DNA of 64,000 nt from Ottelia alismoides (Eukaryota > Streptophyta > Magnoliopsida > Alismatales > Hydrocharitaceae). How positions within the stretch are numbered: the stretch's first letter is position 1; every line of letters begins with the position of its first letter. Below the pieces are notes generated by a model that was given only the letters and a program-made list of their open reading frames with translations, was not told where the DNA came from and did no database searches. The stretch lies in assembly GCA_037367405.1 (NCBI GenBank), contig JAZKJV010000388.1, positions 248,001 through 312,000 of the forward strand, given 5' to 3'. This document shows positions 32,509-45,045 of the stretch, in pieces. Made by a program: the position numbers and the translations under genes.

Positions 32509-32893
32509 GTTTGGTTAGCGGGTTAAAGCGGGTTAAATTGGTAGAGGGTAACCTGTTTTTTGGATTTTAGTGTTTGGATAGAGGGTTAAACTGGGGGTGG
32601 GTTAGAAGTGGGTTTGAGGTGATATGATTGTATTGAAGTTTGAAAAAGTGAGTGTTATTGTGATGTGATTGTATTGAAGTTTGGAAAAGTGAGTAGAAGT
32701 GGAGTAGTTTATAATTTTTATATAATATGATGGTATAATATATTATTTTTTTATAAGATTGATGATGTAAAATTGATTTTTTTTATTTTTTTAAAAAGGA
32801 ATAAAGTGGGGCCAACATGAGAGAGAGGGAGGGTGGGTTAAGGGGGTAAACTCCCCAAAGGGGAGTTTATCCCCCTTGCCGAACGGGACCTTA
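32509..32893. mobile_element. Candidate MITE with GTGTTTGG-type ends
   Basis: The left part CGTGTGTTTGGTTAGCGGGT and the complement of the right end (GGTCCCGTTCGGCAAGGGGG) match at roughly two thirds of positions as inverted repeats. A tight hairpin GGGGGTAAACTCCCC / GGGGAGTTTATCCCC lies at about 32840-32876. A 33-bp unit GATATGATTGTATTGAAG... is repeated at 32621 and 32662. No clear target duplication was found, so class and exact limits are uncertain. Confidence 0.45.
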
Positions 32894-32993
32894 GTCTCTA
32901 ATACTGTCTTTTTTAGGAAACGGTGGGATGGACCTCCTTTAGAGATCCATCCAAAGAAATCTATTACTGTCTTTCTGAAATTGATCCGACAAC

Positions 32994-33850
32994 AAGGGCT
33001 ATCGGGTTGAGTCTGGTGGAGGAGGGGTTGACCAGGGTCAATGGACCCGGGTCAGCCAATCAGAAAATTCGAGGTTGATAAATCAAAGAATAAATAAAAT
33101 AGTAAACGAATTTACAATAAAAAATGGTGAAAAAAATAAAAAATTTTATTATTTTTTAAGCTATTTTTTTTGTGATTTTTGATTATTTTTATGAAATATA
33201 TACATAATATATACAGTATGGGGTATTAGTATAGGCATAGTAAACATGTATATTTTATTTTATTTTTACTTTTTTATTTTAATAATTTTATATAAATCTC
33301 CTTTATTTTATATTCTATTTATGTAAAAAATAATTTAAGGAATATAAAATGATTTTTAGTTGATTTTTTACAAATTAAATAAATATATTAAATAAATAGG
33401 TAGTGCATTCATATCCAGAAGTGTGGCTTTTGCACAATGGATTTTTGCTTTTTATTTTATTTTGCTTTTCTAATTTTTATTTTTATTTTTATTTTGAAAA
33501 ATATACTAAGTGTTTAAAATACAACATGCATAAATTATAGATATTTACAAATATAGGTAGCCTATGGACTATACCAAAACTCTATCGCCCCCTACTTTAT
33601 TCCTTATCGATAAGGTCAATTATTGACCTTCTCTCGGGGTTTGGGTCAGCATGTACTTATTACATAATTACATCATTATTTTCAGTTTCTTTTCTCTTTG
33701 TTCTTTTATTTTGGAAAATATGTGTTAATTGTGGAATATTAACAAAGTTATGTACAATTTTAACTTATTATATTTACACATATTTATAGTTGTTGCTAAA
33801 AGATGAAGCTAAAATAAAAAGAATAAAGAATGAGAAACATAGATTCATCA
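32994..33850 (-). repeat. Fragment of an Athila-like gypsy LTR (U3 part)
   Basis: It ends on the right with GAAACATAGATTCATCA, like the LTR starts of the two gypsy elements at 41311 and 53908 (- strand start TGATGAATCTATG). Its left part (GGTTGACC...GGTCAATGGACCCGGG, 33025-33060) resembles 52915-52945 in the shared LTR. The middle is the same T/A-rich TTTTATTTT type. Only the AT-rich U3 half is present. A 10-bp direct repeat ATCCGACAAC occurs at 32984-32993 and 33966-33975. Confidence 0.6.
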
Positions 33851-34285
33851 GACTACAATTGCATTCCAAATATGTTGGGCGCCTCATGTTCTCACTGCCT
33901 TTCTCGTGTTGGGTGGTCATCAATAGAGGTACACTATGAGCATACCCGCGCTTCGCTACGGGATCATCCGACAACGAAGAAATTTATGAAGCAGAAAGTT
34001 AATGTGAATTCAAAAATTGTTTGTAGAACTCTAACTTAATAAAACAGAAAATATTAAACATATGCTAGAACAACATAATAAAATAGTTCTTACATATATG
34101 AAATTTAAGATTTATTATTGCAGAATAAAGGGAGATAATAATGAACATGTGACATTGAAAAACGACCTGATCAGCTTCTCTATTCCTGCAAAGAGAATAG
34201 AAGAATTTGCGGTCGTTGTATTGACCAGGTGAATTGTAGCAGAAAAGATTAATTTTTAATTAATCTTTTTTTATTTTATTTATAC
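33851..34285. other. AT-rich sequence, no feature recognised
   Basis: No reading frame or element end can be supported. ACCCGCGCTTCGCTACGGG at about 33946-33964 is a GC-rich palindrome-like word of a type common at plant repeat ends. Confidence 0.4.
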
Positions 34286-35045
34286 TCCTAAACTTAAGTG
34301 TATATCGGTTAAATATGGGAGTGTTGAACTAAGGGAGGCGAACAGTTGGAAACTAGGATTAAACTACAGAAACTAAGGTAAATGGTTCTCTAATTTTTAT
34401 TTTGTTTTAAGAATTTTTCTTGATTTTTTTTGGATTTTATTTTTTTGTGAGTTTTCAGTATTTTATTATTTTTATTATTTTAGAAAATATTTTGTAATTT
34501 TGTTTATTTAGTTTTTTTAATTTATTATTTTTATAGTTTTATTTTGTTGCTTTTTAGAAGGTGTTTATGATTTTTATGGTTTTTGTTGTATTTTTAAGGT
34601 TGAAAATTAATTTTTATCCAAAATAGATTTTTATTTTCCATTTCTAAGATTGAAAACAATAGAAAATATTTTTATTTTATTTTTATTAGAAAGCATGTGA
34701 AATTATCTTTAAAATGATATGATGTGCGTTTTTAGGGTATTTTTATTTAGTTAGTTATGTTTTTTATTTGGAGGTTCTAATAACTTTTGTTTTTTATTGA
34801 TTTTATTATTTAATTTTTATTTAATTTTTGGTTTATTATGCAAAATATGGTGAAACGTACTAAAGGTATTTTTATTAGGTTTTTAAGAGTGGTTTTTTAT
34901 ATTTTTATGTGTTTTGAAAGTTTGTTATATTTTGTGTATTTTCTTAATGAATTATTAAAAACTAGAATATACTTTTATTTATTTATTTTTCAAAATGTGA
35001 TTTGATACTGTACAACAACAACAACAACAAAGCCTTTTCCCACAA

Positions 35046-37028
35046 TTAAGTAGGGTCGGCTACATGGATTCTTCGCCTCCATTCAGATCTATCTTGGGTC
35101 AATCTCGGACTTATATCCAGCAAACTAAGATCCCTTCGTATAGTCTCTTTCCAACACTTCTTGGGCCGTCCTCGCCCTCTCTTAGCCGGCTCAACATCCC
35201 AACACTCGCATCTCCTAACCGGTGCATCAGTTGACCTTCTTTGCAAATGACCAAACCATCTTAAGCGGTTTTCTCGCATCTTATCCTCGATCGGAGCTAC
35301 ACCAACTTTCTTTCTGATTGCATCATTCCGAATCCGATCTTTACGTGTATGTCCACACATCCATCTTAGCATTTTCATTTCTGCTACAGCCATTCTCTGC
35401 ACATGTCTATGGTTCACAGGCCAACATTCAGAACCATAAAGCATAGCCGGTCTCACGGCTGCTTTGTAAAACTTTCCTTTAATTTTTAAAGGCATTTTCT
35501 TATCACAGAGAACAGCGGAGGCTCCTCTCCATTTTAGTCAGCCTGCATTTATTCTATTAGTAACATCTCCATCAATTTCGCCATCATGTTGCAAAATAGA
35601 TCCCAGATATCTAAAAGAATCTCTCTTCTGGATGTTATCGTCACCAATCTTCACCTCGATTCCTTCACCATTGCTTCCATCAAAGGTGCATTCCATATAT
35701 TCTGTCTTAGCCCTACTTATACGAAAACCTTTAGTCTCCAATGCATGTCTCCAAACCTCAAGCTTCTCATTTACTCCATCTATAGTCTCGTCAATCAACA
35801 CAATATCATCAGCAAATAACATACACCAAGGTAACTCATCCTGAATGTGACTTGTCAACTCGTCCATAATCAAAGTAAAAAGAAATGGACTCAAAGCTGA
35901 ACCTTGATGTAAACCAATGTTGATATCAAAATAGTCAGTCTTCCCCGTCGGGGTCCTTACACAAGATAAAGCCCTATCATACATATCCTTTATGAGATTA
36001 ATGTATAGGACAGGTACTTGTCTCTTCTCCAAAACTCTCCACAGTATCTCTCGTGGGACAGAATCATAGGCCTTCTCCAAATCAATAAAGATCATATGGA
36101 GATTCTCCCTTTTAGCTCTATAAATCTCCATTGTTCTCCTCAGCAAATGGATGGCTTCAATAGTTGAGCGACCTGGCATGAATCCGAATTGATTTTCTTT
36201 TATTTGGGAAACTTGCCTCAACCTTCTTTCGATCACACGTTCCCAAATTTTCATAGTGTGACTCATCAGCTTGATACCTCTGTAATTTGAACAATTTTGA
36301 ATGTCTCCTTTGTTCTTATAAAGAGGCACCACGATACTCCTTCTCCAATCTTCAGGCATTTTCTTGCTTCGCCAAATAACATTGAATAGATTCGTAAGCC
36401 AAGTCAAACCACGCTCACCTAAAACTTTCCAAACTTCTACAGGGATGTCATCCGGTCCAACACCTTTCCCAGGTCTCATAACCTTCAAAGCCTCCTCTAC
36501 TTCTTTTCTTTGTATTCGTCTATAGCATGCACGATTCAAGTAACTTTCACTACTAGCTAGATCACCCAAAGTGATCTCTCTTTTTCCTTCTCCAATGAAA
36601 AGTTTATGGAAGTATTGCTCCCATCTAGTCTCTATATCCTTCTGATGAACAAGCAAGTGACCTTCCTCGTCCTTAATGCATCTCACTTGAGAAAGGTCTT
36701 TGGTCTTTCTTTCTCTTACTTTGGCCAACCTGAATATATCCTTCTGGCCCTCCTTAGAGTTGAGATTTTTATACAAAACCTCATAAGCTTTTGACTTAGC
36801 TTCGCTTACAGCCTTCTTCGCTTCCTTCTTCGCTATTTTATAGTCTGTGACAGTTTCCTCTGTTCTATCCTTAGACATAGCTTTAAAGCAAGCTCTTTTA
36901 ATTTTTAGCTTCTCCTGCACCCCTTCACTCCACCACCAAGCCTCCTTTTGACCCGGAGCTCCTCCTTTTGACTCGCCTAGCATCTCTTTGGCTACCTTTC
37001 GGATACAAGATGCTACTGTCTCCCACAT
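35046..37028 (-). pseudogene. RTE reverse transcriptase and C-terminal domain
   Basis: 35538-37028 (496 codons) holds WWWSEGVQEKLKIKR, LYKNKGDIQNCSNYRGI, NQFGFMPGRSTIEAIHLLR, IFIDLEKAYDSVPREILW (first catalytic Asp), GLHQGSALSPFLFTLIMD, and the catalytic MLFADDIVLID. It stops at TGA 35538-35540 after RINAG, where W is expected, and continues in the same frame ([35 protein letters not shown]) to 35046. The final part RWFGHLQRR...RGRPKKCW is the usual end of plant RTE proteins. With its fused endonuclease this would perform target-primed reverse transcription. As it stands it needs stop readthrough and a frame repair. Confidence 0.92.
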
Positions 37029-38200
37029 CTGTTTGCACTACCGCTACAATCCCAAGATAAGTCTTCTAAAACCTTCTCCCTGAAGCTTGATTGCTTCAGC
37101 GGAAGATTCCACCACCTAGTTCTAGTGATCTTAGGAACCTTCCTTTTCTTCACCAGCCCTTTTATTTGTAAATCCAAGACTAACAAGCGATGTTGGGTTG
37201 TCAAACTCTCTCCAGGGATTACTTTGCAATCTTTGCAACACAACCGATCTCTTCTCCTCAACGCAAAGTAATCGATCTGTGTTCTAGTTGTGCCACTCTT
37301 ATAAGTAATTAAATGCTCCTCCCTCTTCTTGAAAAGAGTGTTTGCTATGAAAAGATCATATGCAGTTACAAAATCCAGAATGACTTTTCCCTCTTCGTTT
37401 CTATCTCCAAAACCATGTCCTCCATGCACACTTGCATACCCTGAAACATCTTTTCCCACATGTCCATTAAGATCTCCACCTATGCAAACCATCTCTCTTT
37501 GTGGGATTACTTGTAAAATCTTATCCAGATCCTCCCAAAAAGCTTGTTTAGTCCTTTCATCTAAACCAATTTGCGGTGCATAAACTGAGATGATATTCAT
37601 AATTTCTTCTTCAAGCACCAACTTTAGCAAAATAATCCGATCCCCAAATCTTTGCACCTCAACCACACAATCCTTCAAATCTTTATGAACAACCACTCCA
37701 ACACCGTTTCTGCCCTTATCTTTACCTGAATACCAAAGTTTAAAGCCTGTCTTCTCGATCTCCCTTGCTTTCTCTCCAGCCCATTTAGTCTCTTGAAGGC
37801 ATAATATATGAATCTTCCTTCTTTCCATTGTATCCACTATCTCCATCAATTTTCCAGTTAAAGTACCGATATTCCAACTACCAATCCGTAGCTTCCTTTG
37901 CAATCTCTTTTGGACTAACTTCTTTACTCGCATGCGTCCACTATGCGAGAACCCTTGCAAATTTTGGACTGCATCCGGGCGGTGATGCAGCGGAACTAGA
38001 TTATTTACCCGCATGCGTTCCTCATGCGAGAACCCTTGCAAATTTTGAACTACATCCAGGCTGCGATGTAGCGGCCCTTGCCAATTTTTCATTGCATTCG
38101 GGCGATGCAACGCGTCGCAAGTAGGGAACGCCCCAACGAAATCTGTATGTTTGCTTAAATCCATGTTTAAAAGATCCGAACGGTTTCGAGATAAATTCAT
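37013..38200 (-). pseudogene. RTE N-terminal extension and AP endonuclease
   Basis: 395 codons. Residues 1-105 are an extension with two to three copies of a unit VQNLQGFSH..RMRV.NLV, each preceded by a H-R-x-D word. From about 108 the apurinic-type endonuclease follows: LRIGSWNIGTLTGK, LCLQETKW (metal-binding Glu), NGVGVVVHKDLKD, ISVYAPQIG, VCIGGDLNGHVG (catalytic D and N), and TYKSGTTRTQIDYFALRR with QIDYF. The enzyme nicks target DNA to prime reverse transcription. It ends DCSGSANRCGRQ-stop where the intact family would run on (SAN.MWETVASCIRK) into RT, so one base has been lost at about 37020. The start codon at 38198-38200 lies in a hairpin. A second in-frame ATG is 12 codons later. Confidence 0.88.
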
Positions 38201-38250
38201 AAATAGTGTTCTTAGAAGAACTTTAAGAACACTATTTACGAATTTATCTC
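38188..38250 (-). promoter_or_regulatory. 27-bp hairpin enclosing the RTE start codon
   Basis: 38188-38214 and 38224-38250 are inverted repeats of 27 bases with one mismatch, which is a G-U pair in the element RNA, around a 9-base loop. The ATG of the long endonuclease frame (38198-38200) lies in the 3' arm. A stem of this length would hide the start codon from scanning ribosomes unless it is opened. Role is inference. Confidence 0.7.
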
Positions 38251-41200
38251 TCCTGCGCTGGCTGTCGGCTACCTAACGTGCAACCCTCCTCATTTACCCG
38301 GGCTTGGGACCGGACATGGCTGATTTGATACTGTATATATAGTAAAATATTATGTTTATACAAATTTTTATTGTATTTTTATATTTTGAGTTTTTATTTG
38401 TTATGTAAGTAATATATTATATGAAGGGTATTGATGTAATTTTTCGGAAATTCTGAGGTATGAGTAAAATCAAAAAGCTACTAGGGTATATTCGAGCAAT
38501 TTTCCAAAAGAATCACGGATGCACGTGCTTCGCGCGTATGCTGGAGGCTGTCAAGGACCTGTACATAAATTCAGGAAGTTGCGAGAATGAGTTAGTAAAA
38601 ATCCCCGGACTGCGCATGCGTTGCTCGTGCTCCAACTTGCAAGGTCTGATTGTTATAACGGAAGTCCAGGGGGGTAGACTGCAAATTGCAAAAAAAATAA
38701 AACCGCACACACGTAGCGTGTGATCGTCGTTAAAGTGGTGGGGACGGGAGAGTATCTCCGGCTGCCATGTGTGGCGTGATCTGGTACCTCGGATCAAACT
38801 CGATCCGATGGTTGTTGTAGCATCTGATTTATCCGCTCGATTCTTCCCCCTTCCAAGCGCGAATAGCGGCACAACTTCGAGAACCAAATTAGCAGTGGTT
38901 CGTTTTGTTCTTTGATGATTCTCAAACTCGTGATGAAGCTTTTGACTCGGCAATATACGTCTTGAGGAGATGGTTTCACAATGGTTGTATGTGCAGCTTC
39001 GATCAATCTCCGGTTTCCAAATAATGGTTTTTTTACTTTCGTATTTGTTCTGTTGCTATAAATGCTAACAGGTGAAGCTTAAATGTTGATTCCAGATATG
39101 TTGCTAATGCAATGGTTATGCTCATCGATTATCGATTTCTGATGATGATTCGCTTCCATAATAATCATTCTCTAATCCTAGAGAGGGTGTTCCGAAGGTA
39201 GAAACTGATGCTTCGAAGCAGAGGATTCGATCTCTCGAACTGATGTCCAGGTGTAAATCGAATAGCAGAACATCATTTGGTTCATCTACACCTACATATA
39301 TAACAAAGGCTCGAGGCATACCCTCGACCTGACATTAAATCCAAATGACTGGATGATCGGATGCAGATGAAGATGAAATATGTGGAGTGGTGATTATTTG
39401 ATCGATTTTATGCGATTTGCAGAGAAAACGAGACAGAATGAGAGGCGATTGAGGAGTAAAAGGAGAGATGAAGTGGATGTAAAACTCGGTGAGAGGATGA
39501 AATCCGAAATGGATTGAAGGATTAAGAAAACAGAGAAGGTGAAGTAGATTTAAAGGAGGATAGATGATGAAAAAGGAAAATGGAAATTCTAACCTGGAGA
39601 AACGAAGGGACTAGTGGTCGATGTGCCTGTGGATGGAGGTGCGTACCTCCTGGTTGATTGCCTCTATGCGCGGCGACGCAGGGGCTGCTCTTACGGCGGA
39701 GCAAGGCTACATGTCGGAGATGATCTCGCCTCGAGTCTCCTTCGTAACCACTCACTCGACGGACGAAGAAGTTGTCACCCTCTCTCACGGTGGCCAGAGC
39801 TCTGGGTCGAAAGGAAACAAAAATGGCAGAATTCGATCTCCGGAGGGGGGGTCGGATATAAATAGAGAAAGGGAGATGGCGTCACCGGAGGTGGTGACGG
39901 GATTCGAGTCGGTTGAGGAATGGTCGGTCGGCCATGGAAGGAGGAAGGAGGCGGTGGTTGGGTTCCCATGGAAGAAGAAGGGGATTCGAAGGGGGAAAAT
40001 GGGAAAGGTAGAGAGAGGGAAAGAGAGAGAGAGAGGAAAATGAAAATAAAATTAATAAAATTAATAATATAATTATTAATTTAAATTAATTAATATATAA
40101 TAATTTCATAAAAAATAAATAAATATGATTAATAAATTATTTAAGTAATTATTTAAATAATTAAGTATATAATTAAGTAATTACTTAAATGAATAAATAA
40201 ATGATAAATAAAATAATTGATTATATAATTTAAATATATAAATAATTAAAATAGATAATTAAATTAAGTTAGTTAAATTAATTATTATTTATTTGAATTT
40301 GATAATAAAATAATAATATAAATTACGATAAATTCTATAGTATACCAATACGGACTCGAAAACCGCGTTTTCGCATTAACTCTGATTTTAGCAAAACTAG
40401 TGTCGTTTTGTAGATAATTTAATAATATAGATTTTAAAACTGAGTTTGCCCAATTCAGAGTTCATACGATCGAGTTATGAGGTCCAGAAAATTTAGGTAG
40501 CGACTTCGAGGCTTCGTATTTTTTTGGTATTCTGACTTGATTATATTTTTATATTTTTCTATACATTTTTAGAAGATTTTAGGAAAAGAAATTAAGTTAA
40601 TCGGATTTACATTTATTTAATTAAAAATCAAGGCAGATTCTAGATATATTACATATATACAACGGGTCCAAAATGTCAAAACTCACTGCTCGAATATTTT
40701 TTTTAATATTTTTAATAAATAGTACTAAGTATACAATGGATTTTAAAACTGAGTTTGATCTGTTTGGTGTTTTCTATAAATAGTTATGAACCTTGGAAGT
40801 TGGCTTTTGCGGGTTTTTCGGTCCATTGTCATATTTTATTTTTAAGACAAATTATTTTTCTGATATTTTTATAAATTAATATATATTTTTATGAACAATT
40901 TTTACAAGAGGGGTGTTTTGATTTGATATGGTATAAGTGATGAATAAAATAGGTGAAATACTTACAATGTGATAAATAGTTAAATTATATTTTTGATATT
41001 TGTTTTCTTGGTATTTTTATAAGTTGGGATTATTTCTCCCCCTACCTATTTATCCTATCGACCACTTCAATATTGAACTGGTCTCAAGGTTAGGAACAGT
41101 CTGTATCTATCTCATATTTACAGCCTTCTTTTCTTTTATTTTCCTTTTTTTCTCTTTATTCTTTATTTTGGGTAAAATAAGTGTTAATTATATAATATTA

Positions 41201-41311
41201 ATAATTGTGGTTAAAATGATAATTAATTGGAATTAGTGATTATTTACATGTATTTTACCAAGAATTTTAGCCAAAATGTAATAATAAAGGCGATGAACCA
41301 TAGATTCATCA

Positions 41312-43500
41312 TTCCCCTATACTTTACCTTTGCTAGTCCCTTAGCAAACACTTATTATATAAATAAGTGCAAATAAAAAAAAAGGAAAAGGAAAATAAAA
41401 GAACTTAGATCATGATTTTTTTTGAAACCAGATCTCACTTCACCCAAAATCTAGAGCTTAGATTCAGACCTTTGGATTAATAGTGTGTCGGGACTCTATT
41501 AGAATTAGGATTTAAGCCTCGACATCCCTTAAGTTCCACAAATCCTTATCCAGGTTCACCTCAATAGCCAGCTCAGATCCACCTATTCATCACGTAAACT
41601 TTTCAGCTTTGAAAGTAATTTGTACTGTCTGTGAAAAGTTTTAGCTCTTCCCGTTCTAGAGAAGCGAAGAAACCGTCCATCCAGTTATACACTTCCATTG
41701 GGCCCTTGTCCAGCAACTCGATCCTTAAGGAGGGAGTTATTTCCTTCTAAGGTCAGGTCATGTTGTGTCCACAATCGAGTAAGGGAGAAGATAGAAGAAG
41801 GAGAAGAGAATTGGAGTGTGATCGGTGTAATCACATCTTCAGTGAAGCATGGCCAGTTTAGTCAAGTCTTCACGAAGACATGCAGGCTTTTATGAAGCTC
41901 GGACCATTGTGGTCATTTTGGTATTTGGTGTATTCAGCTTCTTTTTGGTAGTAACGATTGTTGCACTGCATAGGTCTTTTGTGCCCCGACAGATACAATA
42001 TCTTTTCATTCCGTCCATTTTTGGGGTCTTGGAAAAAATTATGCCAGCAGATCCTTCCCTCATCCGAAGCTTTATTTTAACCCCAATCTCTCTCGTCTTA
42101 AGACATCATCACTGCCAGAGAAGGATGGAAACGCACCACCCAAATGGATTGCCTTTCGCAGCCCTATGCAAGTCGAGCTAGGTGCAGAGTGCATGAGTTC
42201 AAAATTGATTCAAACGGAGAAGAGCTAAACGGATGACACCAGGTGTCCTACTTAGGCACTTTCAAGTTGAATTCCGAACATGGTCTCATGGAACCCAAAG
42301 AATTAAGTCTAAAAGACATGAGGAGTCTCAATTCTCATTCCTAATAAAGTCACTTTAGAATTAAGTGGATTAAGGCCTAAATCAAGCTCCATCTCTCGGA
42401 CTTAGATCCATTCGGTTCAAGAATCAAACTTGTTCTGGAAAATGCTAATGAATGCAATAATTTTTTTATGAGGTAAATTTTTCGGATTAAGTGTTTTAAG
42501 TGATTTTTAAAGATTTTTGCAAATTTTTCAGAATTTTAAAACTTTTTAATTTTTAAGGATCTTTTTGAAAGAGTTAGTGGATTAATTCCATTTACGCAAA
42601 TTTTACATGGATTTTGTATATTTTACAAAGGAATTTTATACAAGCTTTATATACAAGTTTATATGGCTTTTATACAAGATTTTACAAGGATTTTATTTTC
42701 AAATTTTAAAGGATTTTATCAGAAATTTTTACAATGTTTTTAATATATTTTTAAGCTGTTTTTTGAAGACATTTTTACAGATTTCTCGCGGCTTTTAAAA
42801 ATCCAAAATATACACCATACTTTTAGAGAGCCATTAAAAATACAATAAAATGCGAGTTTTGACTTCTAAAGTATATATAGCATATATATACGACACCCTC
42901 CTATACTTAGCGTGAACTATATCCTCATATGACCAAAGAAGCAATAAAGGAAGACATAACTCGGGCTGAGTATAGGCTGGTGAAAAGAATCGTGTACTAC
43001 AATGACTCAAAAGAATAACGAATGAAAGAATAGAAGCAAATCATCTCCTCTGCACTTAGGATCAAGTAATCCTAAGGATAGCAGACTCAAAACCGAAGAT
43101 GATCGAGGTTAAGAGAATATACAAACTCAATGGCTCGGCCTGTCCCCCCTATACTTAGGGTAAAATATCCCTAAGTATAGAGAAGAAGATCAAAAGGTGA
43201 GAGACAAGCGAGGGAGCAGACGATACAAAAACCAACGACGATCAAAAGGAGAAATGAGCAAGATTACCCCCCCCCATACCTAAGGTAAAGCACACCCTAA
43301 GTATAAGCAATAACATGGGAAATCAAATAGAATGACGTGAAGAACACAACGGTGTCTACACCCCCTATATTTAGGATAAACTACATCCTAAGTATAGCAA
43401 AATTTTAGATCAACCTAAGGGTGTAAGACAAACGTAGGAAGGAAAGAGTAAAATTGAAAATATATACAAGTGATCTGAAAAATCAGGTATGAGATGCAAA
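41312..43500 (-). other. gypsy A region between integrase and 3' LTR, with PPT-like hairpin array
   Basis: Non-coding. The LTR-proximal end has TTTGCTA/TAGCAAA pairing next to the polypurine-type tract (41312-41345). From 42898 to 43400 there are four or five hairpins whose arms read CTATACTTAGG(G/A)T and complement. Clear ones are 43055-43062/43069-43076, 43149-43160/43169-43180, and 43365-43377/43385-43397 (one mismatch). C runs (GGGGG on the sense strand) precede most left arms. 42480-42800 is T-rich filler. Confidence 0.75.
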
Positions 43501-43539
43501 GTGTAAGAATGAAAAGATTACAAAATAGATGGGAGCAAC

Positions 43540-44904
43540 TTCAACGGTCAGCGGTTCATGATCGAGAAAAGGTTTCAACTGCTGATCGTTGACTCGAAAG
43601 GTGGAATCATTCGACAACTCAGATATATCGATGCTACCGTTGTTGTACACCTTTCACACAAGATAGGGGCCTTTCCACTTGCTCTAGAGTTTCCCTAGAA
43701 ATAACTTTAGTCTCGCATCGAATAGCCATACTTTCTTATTCGGCTTGAACTGCTTGTGGCTGATTGGGAATCGTGTCACTCTTTCATCCGCTCTTTTTAA
43801 TGGAGGCAACTCGTGAAGTCTTCGTCACGTAACTCCTCTAGGGCTGCCAGTTCAGTCTGCATCTGATCTCCCGAATCATCCAGGACAAAGATCACTTCTT
43901 TCACTCCCACAAGGATTTGTGCTTGATTTCAACATGTAAGTGACATGGCTTGCCATAAATGAGTCGAAAGGGAGATGTACCCAATGGAGTCTTGAAGGAT
44001 GTTCTACAGGCCCAAAGAATCGAGTCCAAAAGCTACGACCAATCTTTTCGGTCTGGGCGAACAACCTTCTGCAATATCGTCTTGATCTCCCTATTTGAAT
44101 CCTCAGCTAGACCATTTGTCTGAGGATGATACGGAGTAGCAACCCGATGGTCTATACCGAATTCGTTAGCAAGTGCTCTTACCTTGTCGTTGATGAAGTG
44201 GCTACCCCCGTCTGATATTAGAACAAGAGGGACCTTGAACCACGTAATGATATGCTTTCTCAAGAACTTGCAAACTGTGTTCGCATCAGCGGCTTGGGCA
44301 GGAATAGTCTCTACCCAATGACTCACATAATCCACAGCTAAAAGCATATACTCGAACCCCTGACTTTTAGGAACCGAGCACATAAAGTCGACAGCCCGTG
44401 CATCAAACACTTCACAAAAGTGAATCAACTGCATCAGCATCATGTCTCTATGTCCACAAGTGCCCATCTTCTGGCAGCCAGTACATCTTTTTATGAATGC
44501 ACGCGCATCCACAACGAGCGTAGGCTACAAAGGCCGGATTGGAGCACCTTTTGTGATGTCCTCTTCCCTGAATGGTGTCCTCTAACTTCTAATCGATGAC
44601 AATACATGAGGACACCTTGGTATTCCTCCTGAGGAGTACACCGACGCCAGACAGAATCCGCTCCTTCGTGATAAAGGAATGGATCCTCCCAATGGTATGA
44701 CTTAGCTTTCACGAGAAAAGTCTCAAGTCTCTGTCTGGACCAACCTCGTGGGACTTTATTAGCAACAAGAAAGTTCACAATGTCGGGATACCATGGCAGC
44801 GAGGCGACAGCAAGAATCTCCTCATTTAGGAAGGTCTCGGTTATTGATGCACCAAACTCAGCAGTCTCAGGTGTTTCTAGCAGGGAGAGGTGATCCGCCA
44901 CCAC
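43540..44904 (-). pseudogene. gypsy A integrase, broken
   Basis: 44491-44904 holds the end of RNase H (VADHLSLLETPE) and the segment up to the zinc finger (DSVWRRCTPQEEYQGVLMYCH). 44033-44512 holds CTGCQKMGT, the core with [26 protein letters not shown] and YHPQTNGLAEDSNRE, so the D-D-E residues are visible. 43876-44064 and sequence down to about 43540 give the C-terminal part in other frames. Frame changes separate these pieces. Its sequence is close to gypsy B integrase, with more damage. Confidence 0.85.
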
Positions 44905-45045
44905 ATTCTTGACTCCAGGCTTATTATTGATTTTGTTGTAGAACTCCTAAAGTAGAAGGATCCATCTGGTCAGACGCAGCTTCGAATCCTTCTTGTCTAT
45001 TAGATACTTGATGGCGGTGTGATCAATGAAGATTGTGACCTTAGA

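Larger units (their letters stand above)
35013..38320 (-). mobile_element. RTE-clade LINE, nearly full length and recent
   Basis: 3308 bp flanked by a perfect 15-bp duplication TGATTTGATACTGTA (34998-35012 and 38321-38335). The 3' end on the - strand is (TTG)6, complement at 35013-35030, in place of poly-A, a hallmark of RTE elements. It encodes an endonuclease-RT protein in the usual order. Only two defects are seen: a one-base shift near 37020 and one TGA at 35538-35540. It sits inside the gypsy A LTR and so is younger than that element. Confidence 0.96.
34286..41311 (-). repeat. 3' LTR of gypsy A (about 3.7 kb), split by the RTE LINE
   Basis: The right end is fixed by the polypurine-type tract and LTR start: on the - strand AAGTATAGGGGAA then TGATGAATCTATGG at 41311. 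Layout from right to left is AT-rich U3 (41311 to about 40060), a GC-rich central block with a TATA-like ATATAAATAG near 39855-39865 and GATCNNACGGT-type words (38750-40040), then an AT-rich part. Removing the RTE insertion joins 38336 to 35012 and leaves about 3.7 kb, similar to the LTR at 50370-53908. The left end is uncertain by some tens of bases because no target duplication was identified. Confidence 0.65.

Noticed and set aside
38080..38200. A host gene exon at the start of the 395-codon frame
   Set aside because: The frame runs directly into an RTE endonuclease and lies inside the 15-bp target duplications, so it belongs to the LINE.
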